Below, one piece after another: positions 1 through 12,565 of a DNA stretch of 64,000 bases. The translations under genes were made by a program, and so were the position numbers. Origin of the DNA: Alnus glutinosa (Eukaryota > Streptophyta > Magnoliopsida > Fagales > Betulaceae); NCBI RefSeq assembly GCF_958979055.1, contig NC_084893.1, forward strand, positions 13,871,571 through 13,935,570, given 5' to 3'. The stretch's first letter is position 1; each line of letters opens with the position of its first letter. A model generated the notes under the pieces. The model saw only the letters and a list, made by a program, of their open reading frames with translations. It ran no database searches and was not told the DNA's origin.

Positions 1-1260
1 CCGTATCAGAGTACATCGAAGCTTAGTGCCTTTGATGCGTCTGTTCAATTATACATGCACACGAGCAAGCTCTAGTATACAAGTACGGTTAAACTGGAAA
101 TCAAATAGCAGTTCACTTATCAATACAAAGACACTTGTATTTCCAAATTTGGTAGCGAAAATATCTAAGTACATTGAAGCTCAATACTTTTAAATCATGC
201 AATATAGCGGTAAGCATATTCCTATGTGTTGTTTCATTCAACTTCATAGGCATATAGATAGGTCTAACATGAAAACTGCTACATATCATGAAAACAACTC
301 AAACACTTTAGTTAAACAATGCTATGCATGTTTCTTGTTATTCTCTCTCTGTTTTTGTTTCTTATTATGTTGTCTGATTACCATGGGACGTGATATCCCG
401 TTACTCCTTGCCAAATAACATGGGACGTGATCCCCCAATACTACCTAACAAGTACGGGGGAACATGAACGTCCACTTAATTAGTCCAATTACTCCCTATC
501 AAATATAATGGGACGTGATCCCCCACTTAAGGATTGTCTGTTCATGTTTCATGCTCAATGCTTATGCTCAAATACTATACAATTAATTTCATGATTATGC
601 CTTTAATACATGCTTTCCTCATAAAACATAAACAGTTCAACATGTCATTTTCTCAAACAATTTGCATAACTTAAATTCCAACCGCAACAAGTATCAAATA
701 CATAAATTAAATCCCAACCGCAGCAAGCATCAAAACTCATCAAATCATATCTCACAATTACATATTCATAATCTCAAAACACTTGAACATCATTGTCATA
801 TCTCAACATACTTGAATTAGTTTAAAACATCCAAAACACATATTCAATGTATTGTCAGTTCGATAAGAAAACAACAGAATATTTCATTTCTATAAAATAC
901 TTAAAGCATAGTAACATTTTCTCAGTGAGTAGAATACTCACATTTGGCTTCTTGTAGATGCTAGGTACAATTAGGTTCTCTAGACCACACTTGCAATGCA
1001 CAATCTGAAATTATTACATTGCACCACATCCTAGCACTTTAAACTCTAAACATTAACATTAGCACTTGAATCGCTCAAGAGCTACACCATTGGCATACTT
1101 ATAAGATTTCTAGGGTTCTAAATACATACCCACTAATAAATAACACAAACCCAACCACAATAATATTAACCCATAAGGTAACTTAGGGTTAAAAACATAA
1201 AAATTACTAACATAAAAGTCAAACTCTTTTCTAAATTAGATTAGAGTTAATCTTAGTAAC
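1..1260 (-). mobile_element. Fragment of a large Ty3/gypsy-type LTR, cut by the left window edge
   Basis: The stretch shares ordered blocks with the complete copy at 60371-63503. These include the 'ctcagtgagtagaatactca' block (921-940, and 62332 onward), the 'gcacttgaatcgctcaag' block, and the run of AT-rich 'acccactaa/taaccc' text that follows. No open frame of interest was seen; the 73-aa ORF at 197-418 is not recognisable. Three short copies of a motif like ATGGGACGTGAT-CCCC lie near 382, 420 and 507. Orientation is inferred from the complete copy. The family call (large-LTR gypsy, Tekay-like) is inference from LTR termini of the other copy. Confidence 0.6.
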
Positions 1261-1267
1261 TTAACAA

Positions 1268-1373
1268 CCGAACCCACAATCCTTGAGGTTCAACACCCTT
1301 ACAAAGACCTATTCTAAAAAGATTTATTCTACTGTGAGTGGTTATTTCATTATTGATACACTCATGAATACAT
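1268..1373 (+). mobile_element. 3' end fragment of the TGATAAG...CACATCA LTR family
   Basis: The piece resembles the last ~110 bp of the solo LTR ending at 20527. It has 'ccttgaggttcaacaccc', then 'gtgagtggttatttcattattgata', and ends near 'acatca'. Nothing else of that LTR is recognisable here. Confidence 0.5.
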
Positions 1374-1502
1374 CACTTAGTTTTGTGACAACACATATAC
1401 AATTAGAATTGAATCAAAATTACTAAAAACCCACATGATTTCTTATTTTTCAAGCTCAAATCTTTTAATAAATAATAATAATAAAAATAAAAATAATAAT
1501 TT

Positions 1503-1929
1503 GGGGTAATTACCTTTTACCCCATCAACTACCAGCCATTGTCAGCATGCCCCCATGAACTGACACATCGACCAAAAGAGAGCATCCAACTACCAACTTT
1601 ACATACTTTGCCCCTCTCCGTCAGGGAATCTTGTTAACTTGGATGGAATATTCTATTTTGGGGCGTTAATTTTAGTTTAAAGACCAAAATGGCCTCCAAC
1701 AGTAATTAATAAAAAAATATTAAAATTAATATGTTTAAAAAAGTTGAGGGAATTTATGTCATTTTTGAATTTGAGTTAGGGTATTTAAGTCTTTTTACGA
1801 ATTAAACTGACGGAATGGGGCAAAGTATGTAAAGTTGGTAGTTGGATACTCTCTTTTGGTCGAGGTGTCAGTACATGAGGGCATGTTGACAATGACTAGT
1901 AGTTGATAGGAGAAAAAGGTAATTACCCC
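1503..1929. mobile_element. MITE with ~125-bp terminal inverted repeats and 9-bp TSD
   Basis: The left end reads GGGGTAATTACC and the right end GGTAATTACCCC. The inverted similarity runs inward for about 125 bp, including the block around 'caactttacatactttgcccc' and its complement near 1818-1840. Flanks are TAATAATTT (1494-1502) and TAATAATTA (1930-1938), a 9-bp duplication with one mismatch. No coding capacity. TSD length and long TIRs suggest Mutator-like mobilisation (inference). Confidence 0.82.
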
Positions 1930-2078
1930 TAATAATTAAGAACACAAACGTTCATCTTGTGGGTGGTTGACACCTCAATGGGTGGCCGGCCACCCATAAA
2001 AAAACCCTGGGGGTGTCGCGGCCACCTCGATTTGCATCCACAGATCCAACAAGTTCCTTAATTTATTTATTTATTTAT

Positions 2079-2448
2079 GGGATAACTACATTTAACCCCC
2101 CCTGATTTATCCACGGTGTGACGATTTACCCCCCAATGTACCAAAATTGGTACATGACCCCCCCGAACTTGCCAACGTGTGGCAAAATCAACCTTCCGTC
2201 CAATCGACCGTTCGTTTGGACGGAAAATTGGTCACGTGCAAGTCACGTGACCGTTTAAGACAGAGACCCTCCCCAAGTCACGTGATTTGCACGTGACCGA
2301 CTTTCCGTCCAAACGAACGGTCGATTGGACGGAAGGTTGATTTTGCCACACGTTGGCAAGTTCGGGGGGGTCATGTACCAATTTTGGTACATTGGGGGGT
2401 AAATCGCCATACCGTGGATAAATCAGAGGGGTCAAGTGTAATTATCCC
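2079..2448. mobile_element. Foldback MITE with ~165-bp TIRs and a perfect 9-bp TSD
   Basis: The element begins GGGATAACTAC and ends GTAATTATCCC. The arms are near-complete complements of each other through 'tttccgtcc', 'gtcacgtg' and 'ggcaagttcggggg' blocks, leaving a short central spacer near 2255-2275. It is flanked by the perfect duplication TTTATTTAT at 2070-2078 and 2449-2457. The 67-aa minus-strand ORF here is a translation of the arms and not a gene. Confidence 0.88.
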
Positions 2449-2514
2449 TTTATTTATTTTTTAAAAAAAATAGTTTGAAAAAATTAAAGAAAAATATGGT
2501 TTTTAGTTTTAGGA

Positions 2515-2715
2515 AAGGTTGTCTATTCCCTCAGGTACATATATTCCTATAATTTTTTAGAGGAATAGTTATTCATCTTTGTAAGAGAATATAGTTATTC
2601 GCATGGAATAGCTATTCCTAGGAATAGGTCCCTACCAAATAAATGAATGGCTATTCCAATGAAATAACGATTCCATTCCAAGGACCTATTCAACGAACCA
2701 AATGATGCCTTAATG
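2515..2715. repeat. Decayed MITE-like block with GGAATAGCTATTCC palindromes
   Basis: Repeated inverted copies of 'ggaatagctattcc' occur across 2570-2680, ending in 'accaaatgatgcctt', a motif common at ends of plant hAT/Harbinger-type MITEs (recollection of the motif class). I could not define both ends or a target duplication. Confidence 0.35.
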
Positions 2716-2904
2716 CTATAAGTTTCCGCTCCTATATGTATAATCCCTAATATGTTATACACATGTGATTAGCGTTGAATATTGCACATTCAAGCCCCTT
2801 AACTTATATATGTTAATTCCTTGGCATTGTTATTTGTTTAATTTTGTGTTGTTTTATTGTTTTCAGGTTTTAAATAAACACTACAAAAAAAAAAATATAT
2901 CTTT

Positions 2905-3170
2905 CTTGACGTTTTAATCTTGACATTTATATAAATGTCAGGATAATATTTTTTATTGTGGCACATTGTCAAAAAAATGTCAAGAAAAAAGAAAAAAAAT
3001 TCCTGATATTTCATAATGTGCCAGGAATGTTGAACTTTCTTGACACTTAATGTTATTGGTCAAGAAAATTGTAAAAAAATTTATGGCGTTTAAATACGTG
3101 CCAGAATATTATAATTTAATGTCATATAATTTTAAATTCCTGACATTTAGACATATGCCAGGAATTTTTT
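2905..3170. repeat. CACTA left subterminal repeat array
   Basis: Short units built on 'cttgaca-tttA...tgtcagga' and 'tgtgccaggaa' occur in both orientations just inside the left TIR. They match the motif of the right array (12075-12565). Subterminal arrays of this kind are the known binding sites of the DNA-binding CACTA protein. Confidence 0.65.
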
Positions 3171-3447
3171 TGGCAAAATTAAAAGCCCGCCTAATTCTAA
3201 TTCTGTTTTTACGCGTGATCGATTCAGTTTTCGTTTACTAACTGATGCACACGTACGCATTAGTATTATTTTTTCCTATCTTTTTGCTCTTTTTCCCCTC
3301 ATATCTCTCCCTCATCTCCCGTAAGTAGCATTATTTGTTTTTTTTCAATCTTTTTCCCCTCATATCTCTCGCTCCCTCATCTCCTGTAAGTATTATTTGT
3401 TTTTTTTTTTCAATATTTTTACCCTCATATCTCTCCATCTCAGTACT

Positions 3448-3448
<1 letters not shown>

Positions 3449-3483
<35 letters not shown>

Positions 3484-3640
3484 GACGCAGCGCTGCCCTC
3501 ATCGATATCACCGCCAGTGTTGCCTTACCGCTTCACGACGCCACTGACTCCAGCCCACTTCGCCAACTAATTACACAGGTGCACTTTTCATCTTTATCTC
3601 TCTCTCTCTCTCTCTCTGTCTATATATATATATATATTTC
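3449..3640. repeat. CT and TA microsatellites flanking a GC-rich exon-like block
   Basis: Runs of (CT) at about 3451-3481 and 3599-3617 and (TA) at 3622-3640 flank a GC-rich block (3482-3580) that ends in 'acacag|gtgcac', a plausible splice donor. It could be the untranslated first exon of the CACTA transposase transcript, but no coding frame supports this. Confidence 0.4.
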
Positions 3641-5238
3641 CATGTTATGTATAAATGTGTGTGCGCCTCAAATGGAGAACTAATTAATTATGTTTAGTGT
3701 CTGATTCAACATGCTTGTACTAATTAAGTTGAAATATTATATGCTTTTACTGATACGATAAGATAAATGAGAACAAGTTCCAATCTAATCCACTTTTTAT
3801 TTTTATTTTTTATTATTAAACATTCTTATATTTATAACAAGATGAAAAATATTCTTTTCACTTTTTTTTTGGGGGGGGGGGCGCAAATTCATGTAGATAA
3901 ATGAGAATGACGCATTTTGCTGAATATTTGAACATATATAATTAGTGGGTTGAACATTATATTTGAAATTGTGCTGCTAAAATCATCAAGTATTGGAGCA
4001 AATATTTGGGCAGAAGCTGAAAATAGAAAAGAACACCAGAATTGAAAACACCAGAATTGAAGCCTGAGATATGAGATTTTGGTACAAAGATTTAGCCACA
4101 GATGTGACCTTCGAACAAAAGACAAAACACATCAATTAAGAACGGCAAATGCTAATTATTATGCGTCTAGATTCTATGAATATTAATCATGCATTGCGGA
4201 ATTAAGGAACATTAGAAATCATCATTAGAATGAGAAGTGAGAATGGTAAAAAACTCCTGGAAGTGTTTTGATATTTGCTAACGGTAAATGATGTGATGTG
4301 AAGGAACTTTTCCCTTTTATCATGTTTCTCCTTTGTGGATAAAATTTAATGGTTAAAGATTTGCTGGATTAAAATTTAATATATCGGAGGAAGATCCTTC
4401 AAACTATATATATTTTCTATCGCGTTATGCCATAGGTATGGAGGAATTTTTGTACAACTCAGCTTGTAAGAGATTTATGTCTTAACTAAAATGTTTATGT
4501 ATAAATATATAGTTAAAATATTTATCCATTTATTGTTAAATATCTATATACAGCTAGTATTGTTTTTTTTTTTTTTTTTTTAATTCTTATATATATATAT
4601 ATATATATATATTTATGTAAAAATTAGTTTGCTCCCTATTAAAATTAAACTTGACCCCTTATTAATGTTTTGATTAGTACTTCAGATCCACAAGGCCTTT
4701 GCTATACTTTTAATCACGTTCTAATCATGAGAGCATCCCAATGAAACTTCAGTACTTCTCAAATTGCTTCTTTTTTTTTTTTCTTTTTTCTTTTTTTTTT
4801 CCTTTCTTTAATTTTTAATTTTTATTGAAGTTAGAAAAATCTTTCTCACTTATGAATCTTTTTAATGGCTTCCTTGTCCAAGCTATCTCTTCTATTATTT
4901 ATTTATTTATAACTGACGTTTACCTTGACAACCGAATATATGTTCAAAAGTCTCAATTTTTATATAAAATGTCGACATTAATTATTTTTTCTTTCATTCC
5001 TCTTTGAGATGGAGACCAACAAGTCAATGAACTATATATAGTTTAGTGCTTATTCTGCTCTAGACTATAATTTTTGTCTGCTCCTTCTGTGTGGTAGAGT
5101 GTTTGTATAGTTGTTCGTCAACACAAATTACTCATTTAGGATCATTATAGACTTCAACATATATAATATGCTTGTTTTATGTTTTTTTTTATTTCTTTTT
5201 TCTTTCTTTTTTTTTTTTATTTCTAATGTAGTTAAGCT
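3641..5238. other. CACTA internal non-coding leader
   Basis: The stretch is AT-rich with long T runs (4562-4581, 4771-4800, 5186-5219) and TA repeats (4589-4611). It contains no recognisable protein. It lies between the exon-like block near 3500 and the transposase start at 5239, so it is most easily read as promoter and intron sequence of the transposon. Confidence 0.5.
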
Positions 5239-8200
5239 ATGGACAAGAGTTGGATCTCAATGCCTAGGAATTCGAAAGAGTTCAGGAATGGTGTTTTGGA
5301 CTTTATTGACTTTGCACTTCAAAACACAAAAACACCTGGAAAAATTAAGTGTCCGTGTAAGAAGTGTTGTTTTCGCAATACATTAATTCCTCGTGATGTA
5401 TACGATCATTTGCTGTCGGGAAAGGGAGGCTTTTTGCAGGGTTACACAACATGGGTCATGCCTGGGAAACAAACAATATCCAAGCGTTGCTCCCGTTACT
5501 AACACTCATGTTATCAACGAGCCAATACATGAAGCCTGCACTAGTATGGCTCCCATGCCAATGCTTGAAGGTTCCAGTGAAATGCAAGAACTATTGCATG
5601 ACGTTTTTGCCATGCACGATAATTGGGAAGATGAAGGTGGGTCTCAGATGGGTGTGGAAGCTGGAGTTGTACAACAAGAGGAACAAGGTCCTATTGAAGA
5701 TGCCAAGAAATTCTTTGACTTGTTGAAACAAACAGAGGAGCCATTATGGTCAGGGTGCACAAAACACAACATATTTAGTGCAATTGTTGGTCTTTTTAAT
5801 CTGAAGTGTGAAGGTGGATGGAGTAACGCCTCATTTACCAAATTGCTTAGATTTCTCAAAGATATTGTCCCCTCAGATGCAAAGCTACCTAATGACACAT
5901 ATGAGGCTAAAAAATTCATAAAGGACTTAGGACTGGGATACGAGAAGATCCCAGCATGTCCCAATGGTTGTATGCTGTTTTGGAAGGACAACGAGAAGCT
6001 AGAAAGATGTACTAAATGCGATGCTTCAAAGTGGAAGCAAACCAAGAATGGGGGTGATGATTCGTCCCAAATATCAAAAAGAAAACCAAAGAAAGTTTTG
6101 TGGCGGTTCCCTTTGAAACCAAGATTGCAAAGGTTGTTTATGTCACAGAAGACGGCTTCGGAAATGGCACGCTGATAAGCGCACAAAGGATGGGGTGCTA
6201 AGGCATCCTGCCGATGGACTAGCGTGGAAGGAATTTGATGAGCGGTACCCGGAATTTGCCTCTGACCCACGCAATGTAAGGCTTGGCTTATCGTCAGACG
6301 GATTTAATCCTTTCGGCAACATGAGCACTTCTCATAGTACTTGGCCAGTAATGTTAATACCGTACAACTTGCCTCCTTGGATGTGCATGAAACAACCTTC
6401 ACAAATGTTATCCTTGATTATCCGAGGCCCACATTCACCTGGAATGAAGATTGATGTCTACCTAGAACCCCTCATTTCTGAATTGAAGGAATTATGGGAT
6501 GTCGGACTTTCGACTTATGATGCATCCTCCAAAAGTAACTTCACAATGCGTGCGGCCTTGATGTGGACAATAAATGATTTTCCTGCATATGGTGATTTGT
6601 CTGGGTGGAGTACGAAAGGGCGTGCTGCGTGTCCTTGTTGTATGGGTAATACATGGTCTAAGCGGTTAAGAAATGGGAAAATTTTTTGCTTTATGGGCCA
6701 TAGAAGATGGTTGCCAATGGATCATAGTTTCAGAATGGATAATCAGTTGTTTGATGGTACTCAAGAAATGGATCCTCTGCCTATTGTGCCAAATGGTGAT
6801 GAGATCATGTCACAATTAGAGGAAGTTGATTGGGTTGCAGACCACCGTTATATTGCAAAGAAGCAGAATATTGTTAGGACAGGTCCTGAAATGCCAATAT
6901 TTTGGAAGAAAAAGAGTATTTTTTTCGCATTGCCATATTGGAAAGATAATTTGTTACGCCACAATCTTGATGTGATGCACATAGAGAAAAATGTGGTTGA
7001 CAATATTATTGCACGATATTGGACATAAAAGGGAAGACAAAAGATAACATCAATGCACGTTTGGACTTAGAAGAAATGGGATTGAGGAGTGATCTTCATC
7101 CAGTTCGCTCCAATCCAAATAAACCTCTTTTGCCCCCAGCTTGCTTCACATTGTCTAACAAACAAAAAGATGACTTCTTGGCAGTATTGGTGAATGTGAA
7201 AATGCCAGACGGGTATGCCTCAAATGTGTCACGTTGTGTCAAAATTAAGGAACGTTGTATTAAGGGTATGAAAAGCCATGACAGTCACATTCTCATGCAA
7301 CACCTCATGCCAATTGCACTGAGAAAATCATTGCCAAATAAGGTTGTTAAACCTTTAATACAGTTGTCTTGCTTCTTTAGAGATATATGCTCGAAAACAC
7401 TTCATGTAGAACATTTGGATCGACTAGAGAATCAGATCCCCTACATATTATGCGATTTGGAACAAATCTTCCCACTAGGATTTTTCACAGTGATGGTTCA
7501 CCTTGTTGTACATCTAGTTCGCGAATGTAAGTTAGGTGGACTAGTTCACTATCGGTGGATGTATCCTATTGAGAGGTACGCCATATATCATTCAGTCATT
7601 AAATTTTGTGGTTTGCTTAACTAGGATGTTACTTATACTCTTTTTTGTAATATATATAGGTGCCTACATCGATAGAAGATAAACGTTCGTAACAAAGCTG
7701 CACCAGAAGGGTCTATTGCGGAAGGGTACATAATGGATGAATTACTAACCTTTTGTTCACGGTATTTGGAAAAGGCGCCAACGATTCACAATAGGCCGTG
7801 CAGAAGTGTTGATGACTCTAGAGGGGCTGTCCATAAAGTCGAACTTGATGATACAACATTGAGACAGGCACATCGATATATCCTTCAAAACGTCGAAATG
7901 TTTGCTCCATTCCGAACATGAGTTGTATTATGTGTAGAAGGATTAGATGTATATATTTTTATATTGTAAGGCCATCATAACATTGAGATGTATACATGTG
8001 TAATATGTAGGATGCACATGGAGGCGCTACGTCTAACTAATAATGGGGACAGACTTTCGGACAGCGGACTATATAAGAAGCATAGACTTGAATTTCTTGA
8101 CTGGTACCGGGATTATGTAAGTGTTATGCCACACTTGAGAGAGGTCGTTAATTTAATGGTTGCCTTGTTTTGAAATTATACTCATTATAATGAAGTTTAA

Positions 8201-8783
8201 ACATCAATCAGGTTCGAAACATGGATGAGATCCGCAAAAATGAACTAGGGGAAAAGCTAAGGTGGCATGCGGTAGGGCCGGTTGGATCTGCCTTAGAATT
8301 TAAGCGATATGTCAGTAATGGTACATTGTTTCGTACTAGAGATAACGATTCAGGAAAGACAACTCAAAATAGTGGAGTAAGTGTATTGGCTGAACATGGC
8401 CCTACCTATTACGGCTTGCTAACTCGTTCGTATGTTTGAGTTGCAATATTACGATGGATCTCGTTATGTGATGTTCAAGTGTGATTGGAAGAATATCACC
8501 CCAAACAAGGGATACAAGAAGGATGAATATGGCTTCGTTCTTGTGAATTTCAGTCACCTAATACACACGGGTGAACGGATTACTAATGATCCGTTTATAT
8601 TGTCTTCCCAAGCATCACAAGTATATTATGTTGCGGATGAAAGGAACCCGAACTGGGTTGTCGTCGTTACGACAGAACCAAGAGACGTATACGACGTTGG
8701 CGAAGGTCAAGCGAACAAAGATGATGTATTGTTATGCTTTATTTCAAAACTTTCGACACTTCCTATATTAATATATTGTTTAT
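5239..8783 (+). pseudogene. CACTA TNP2-type transposase, frameshifted
   Basis: The start is MDKSWISMPRNSKEF, a classical opening of the transposase-associated domain (PF13963), with the CPCKKCCFRN zinc-binding stretch. The TNP2 core (PF02992) follows at about 5700-7030, with WLPMDHSFR, LFDGTQE and LDVMHIEKNVVDN blocks. DUF4218 (about 7030-7620; PIERYAIYHS) and DUF4216 (about 8220-8720; VMFKCDWKNI) come next, separated by putative introns (about 7625-7735, 7922-8012, 8137-8211). The frame is lost at least four times: near 5470, at 6160-6175 (stops in place of the continuing WHADKRTKDGV frame), near 7012 and near 8430. The protein normally cuts and joins the CACTA ends. This copy cannot encode it without repair. 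Confidence 0.9.
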
Positions 8784-8832
8784 AAAATTTGGGTTATATT
8801 GATAACAAGTTTTTTGCATTATGCAGGTATAA

Positions 8833-10686
8833 ATGGCGCCAAGGAATTACAAACATATAAGAACTGAATCAGTATATATACCGGATATGTCTGCAATACC
8901 CACAGAGGACGAGGAGACGCAAGATCCATGAACAGGAGCTTTCATTTCTCAGGATGTACCTCCTTTTGGCCACCAACATGACTTAGATGATGATGCCCAG
9001 ATACATTCCTCCTCCACCAGGGGTTTTGAGGCAGAGTCCACCCCTACAACACAGGTACCACCACATCACTATCGAACAGGAGACATAATCACTAGAGGTA
9101 TGCTAATTACAGTTTGATTTAATTATATTTTACACATTATAACCATGTGAAAGTTTTTTTTTTTTTTTTGAATTATAGATGAAAATGGATTTCACCAGAC
9201 GGCATGCCCTCACCTGGAGACATATGGGGGTTGCGTGACGGGCTGCAAGTGGTTATTCAATTGAATAATAATGGTCAAGCAATAGGAGTGGGTAGTGAGA
9301 AGTTAGCCCGCTTTGGTGCTTTACTTGTTAAAAAATGGGGTTTTTACCCCATGGGTAACCCAGACTGGAGGACAGTACCCAATGAACAGACAAATCCTAT
9401 GTGGGAAATAATGAGGGTAAGATATATTTTTGTAAGTATATTTAAGATATTTCATGCGGATCATGTAGTACTAACATTGTTTTGATTCTTACTTGGATTG
9501 TAGAGAAAATTCTATTTTGATACAAGCTTGCTGCCAAAAACGGTCAAAAAGATAATCATCCAGGGGTTGGGAACAAGAAGGAAGGAGCATAAATACAAAC
9601 TAAAGCGTTCGTTGAACATCCAGCTGGGTGAGACTGCTCAAAGTCTCATTGCGTCAGTAGCGCCCGCATCCATGGAAGACCCTGAGGAGTTCGAAACTAT
9701 GGCTAAATATTGGACAGATCCCAGAGTGCAGGAAATTAACAATGCATAGTTTGTACTATTTCCCATTTTTTATACATCTATTTCTCACTATCTTCATGAG
9801 AATATTTAGGCCAAAGCCAAGAAAAATAAGGAAAGACAAGGCAAACAGACATTAGTCCACGCTTGTGGGTCAAAGAGCTTAGCCAGGAGTGCATTCGAGG
9901 ATGTACGTGTGTGTGTATATATATATATATAGGCATATTCATTACATGGTTTTCTTAATGTGATGTGTGATAATTATTTTTTGAGCTTAATAATATGTAG
10001 GAGTCAAAATCAGGCAGGGGTCCTGATAGAGGCGAGCTATTCATAAAAACTCACAAGCACAAGGATGGTACCCTAGTTTCTATAGAGGCCACGACCAAAA
10101 TTGTATGTGTCGTCGTCGTTTTAATATTAATAGGTTTATTGATGATATTTTTCTATTTTCTTTTTTGCACAACATTAAAATGAATGATGGTGAATTGCTA
10201 ACACTTTTGTCATGTACGTTGCAGTCGCAGATGGAGGAGTTGATGGCACAACAACCGCAATCGACTCGAGGGTCCACACAGGGGACAATTTCTTGGGATC
10301 CAAATGATGTATACTCCAAAGTTTTTGGCAAGGAAAAGCCTAGTCATGTACGTGGTCTGGGAAAAGGTATTCCACCTAAGTCATCGGCATGGACTTCGTC
10401 ATTGATGCCAAAAGGTACCTGCAATGATCCTGCACATTCGAATTTTGATGCATTTAGAAGAGAAGTGGCCATGGATTTTGATAAGGTATTTCAGCAGTTG
10501 AATGCGGCTGACTTGTCGCAGGTAAATTCAAAAGATGGCTTTTAGCATATACAATGAAATAAATTTTCCTCTTATTAACCAATATTCCGGTCTATGTAGA
10601 ATGGAGGTGCGTCGAATGTTAACTTTGATAGGGATAAAGATCCGGACCACGATGATGAAGAAGATGATGATGAGACGCAAGGCTAA
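8833..10686 (+). pseudogene. CACTA second gene, plant transposase Ptta/En/Spm (Transposase_24) type
   Basis: Possible exons begin with ATG at 8833 (MAPRNYKHIRTESVY). They continue at about 9180-9416 (proline/tryptophan block ending NPMWEIMR), 9505-9750 (KKIIIQGLGTRRKEHKYKLK, typical of PF03004), 9810-9900 and 10010-10100 (GRGPDRGELFIKTHKHKDG), and 10230-10686 ending in an acidic DPDHDDEEDDDETQG tail. An in-frame TGA at 8929-8931 breaks the first exon. The family is the DNA-binding or accessory protein of plant CACTA elements that recognises subterminal repeats. Introns are inferred from AG/GT boundaries and interrupted homology and were not proved. Confidence 0.72.
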
Positions 10687-12074
10687 TGATTAGGTATACT
10701 TTTTTCTATTTCTGATTTAAGCTTATTTCATTAATTGCTCTTAGAGTTTGAAAATTGGGAAATATTGTTATGATATTGTATGGTTCAACTTTGTTAAGAA
10801 TGGGACACCACGGGAGTAAGTAGCTAGGAATCTGGAAAAGAAATTAGTGTATGGTTCCACTTTGTTTGGTCAGATATATTTATTGAAGAAAGGGACAGAG
10901 AATCTAATTGGATGTTTTCATATATACATAGAAAAAGCATTGGTAAGGGGAGAACCTACCTAAAATGGAAATTGTCTTATAAACATTGATGTGCTTGTCC
11001 ATGAATATGAATATGCAGAAACATCTTTTTTGTCCTCCCATTTTTAGATGTTGAAATGAATATGCAGAATCATTAACATTATTTGAATTAAGAAAAGGTA
11101 GATGATAAAGGGCCAATGACTATAATTGTAGTGTTAGATGGGTTAATTGTTGAATGGTGACAAATGAAATATCCGTAGGGGTCAGTGGACATATATAGGC
11201 TTCTGTGAGTCAAGGGACACATTTCAAATGCTTCTTAAGTTTGTCAAGTGTCTAAAATAATTTTGTATAGGATCAATGCCACGAAGACTCAGTTTGATCT
11301 CTCTTATTGATGTTTCTCCTTTTATGTCGATGTTGAGATCGGGTTGTAAAAGTTGATGTTCTAACATTACATGCTTGCGATGTTATCTCAATTTTGTCCG
11401 AGTTATGTGTTTGATAGTCTTACTTTTGCTACTTCTTCTCTCGACAATGTATGTGGACTGTCCATACTGCATTTTGATGGACTAGAGGTGGCTATTTTTG
11501 CTTGAACATGATTTGAACCACCATGACTTTTGTCCTCGAGTGTGTGGGGTTTTGATAGCTACTAATACGGCCATTTAGAGTCTGATTTGCACATGTTGGA
11601 TTGATGGGACATGGGTGTATAGGACAATTTGTTCAATATGTGTATGTTGAACTACTTTATAATTGACATTCATTTTATTTGCTACTTCCTACTATCTCAA
11701 ACTAATGTGCTTCATATGAAAATGCAGGAATGGGAATACATGTTGGGGAATATTTTGCAGACAAAATGCAGGGACTTGGGATATACACCTTCAGGAATGG
11801 GGAGACACAATCCAGATTGATTAAAAATCTAACTAAATACTTTTGTAGCTTGTTGATGACTATGCGATTGATTATATTAATTTTTTGTAGCAGCTAGTAT
11901 AATACTTGGATGTTTCTTAATTAATAGTTGGGATTGTTTGATACTATTTTGTTATATTAATTAAATATATAATATGTTTTCCCTTGGTTATTTGTCAATT
12001 TTGATTATATATTTTATGAGGTTTTAAAAAAAAATTAATTATACTGGAATTAATCAAATTTTTTAAATTGAAAA
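10687..12074 (+). other. CACTA 3' internal region
   Basis: The stretch is AT-rich with no recognisable domain. A 63-aa ORF at 11629-11820 ends with a splice-acceptor-like 'atgcag' followed by a short exon-like piece (EWEYMLGNILQTKC), possibly the last exon of one of the transposon genes. Confidence 0.35.
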
Positions 12075-12565
12075 TCAACTTTCTTGGCACATGATATATG
12101 TGTCAGTAAACCAATGGAAACTAAGGTTTAGTGGCACATAATCATGTGCAATGAAACACGATTTTATGACACATATAATGGCACATATATAAACGTGCAG
12201 GAAATTAAAATTGCTGGCACATAAATCATGTACCATGAGACATAGTTTGCTGGCACCTATATATGTGCCATGAAACACAGTTTGCTAACACATATTTATG
12301 TGCCAGAAAATTGAGTTTCTTGGCACATGAATTATGTGCCAGCAAAATTAATTCCCTGCACATATATCATGTGTCAGAAAATCAATTTTACTGACACATA
12401 ACTTACGTGTCAGGAAATTTTCCTGACACATAAGTTATGTGTCAAGAAATAAACTTTCTCGACTACAAAGCTACGACATTAGAGAAATGTGACGAATTAA
12501 AGGTCAGGAATTGTTTCTTGACATTTAATACCTACTTCTTGACACATAATAAACTTCAAGAAAGA
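12075..12565. repeat. CACTA right subterminal repeat array
   Basis: At least eight palindrome-like units of the form TTCTTGGCACAT-ATATGTGCCAGxAAA alternate across this region. Variants include 'tgctggcacataaatcatg' near 12213 and 'gtttgctggcacctatatatgtgcca' near 12246. They run up to the right terminus at 12581. Local inverted copies would give strong secondary structure. Confidence 0.75.

Noticed and set aside
2232..2435. 67-aa minus-strand ORF
   Set aside because: Lies wholly in the inverted arms of the MITE at 2079-2448.
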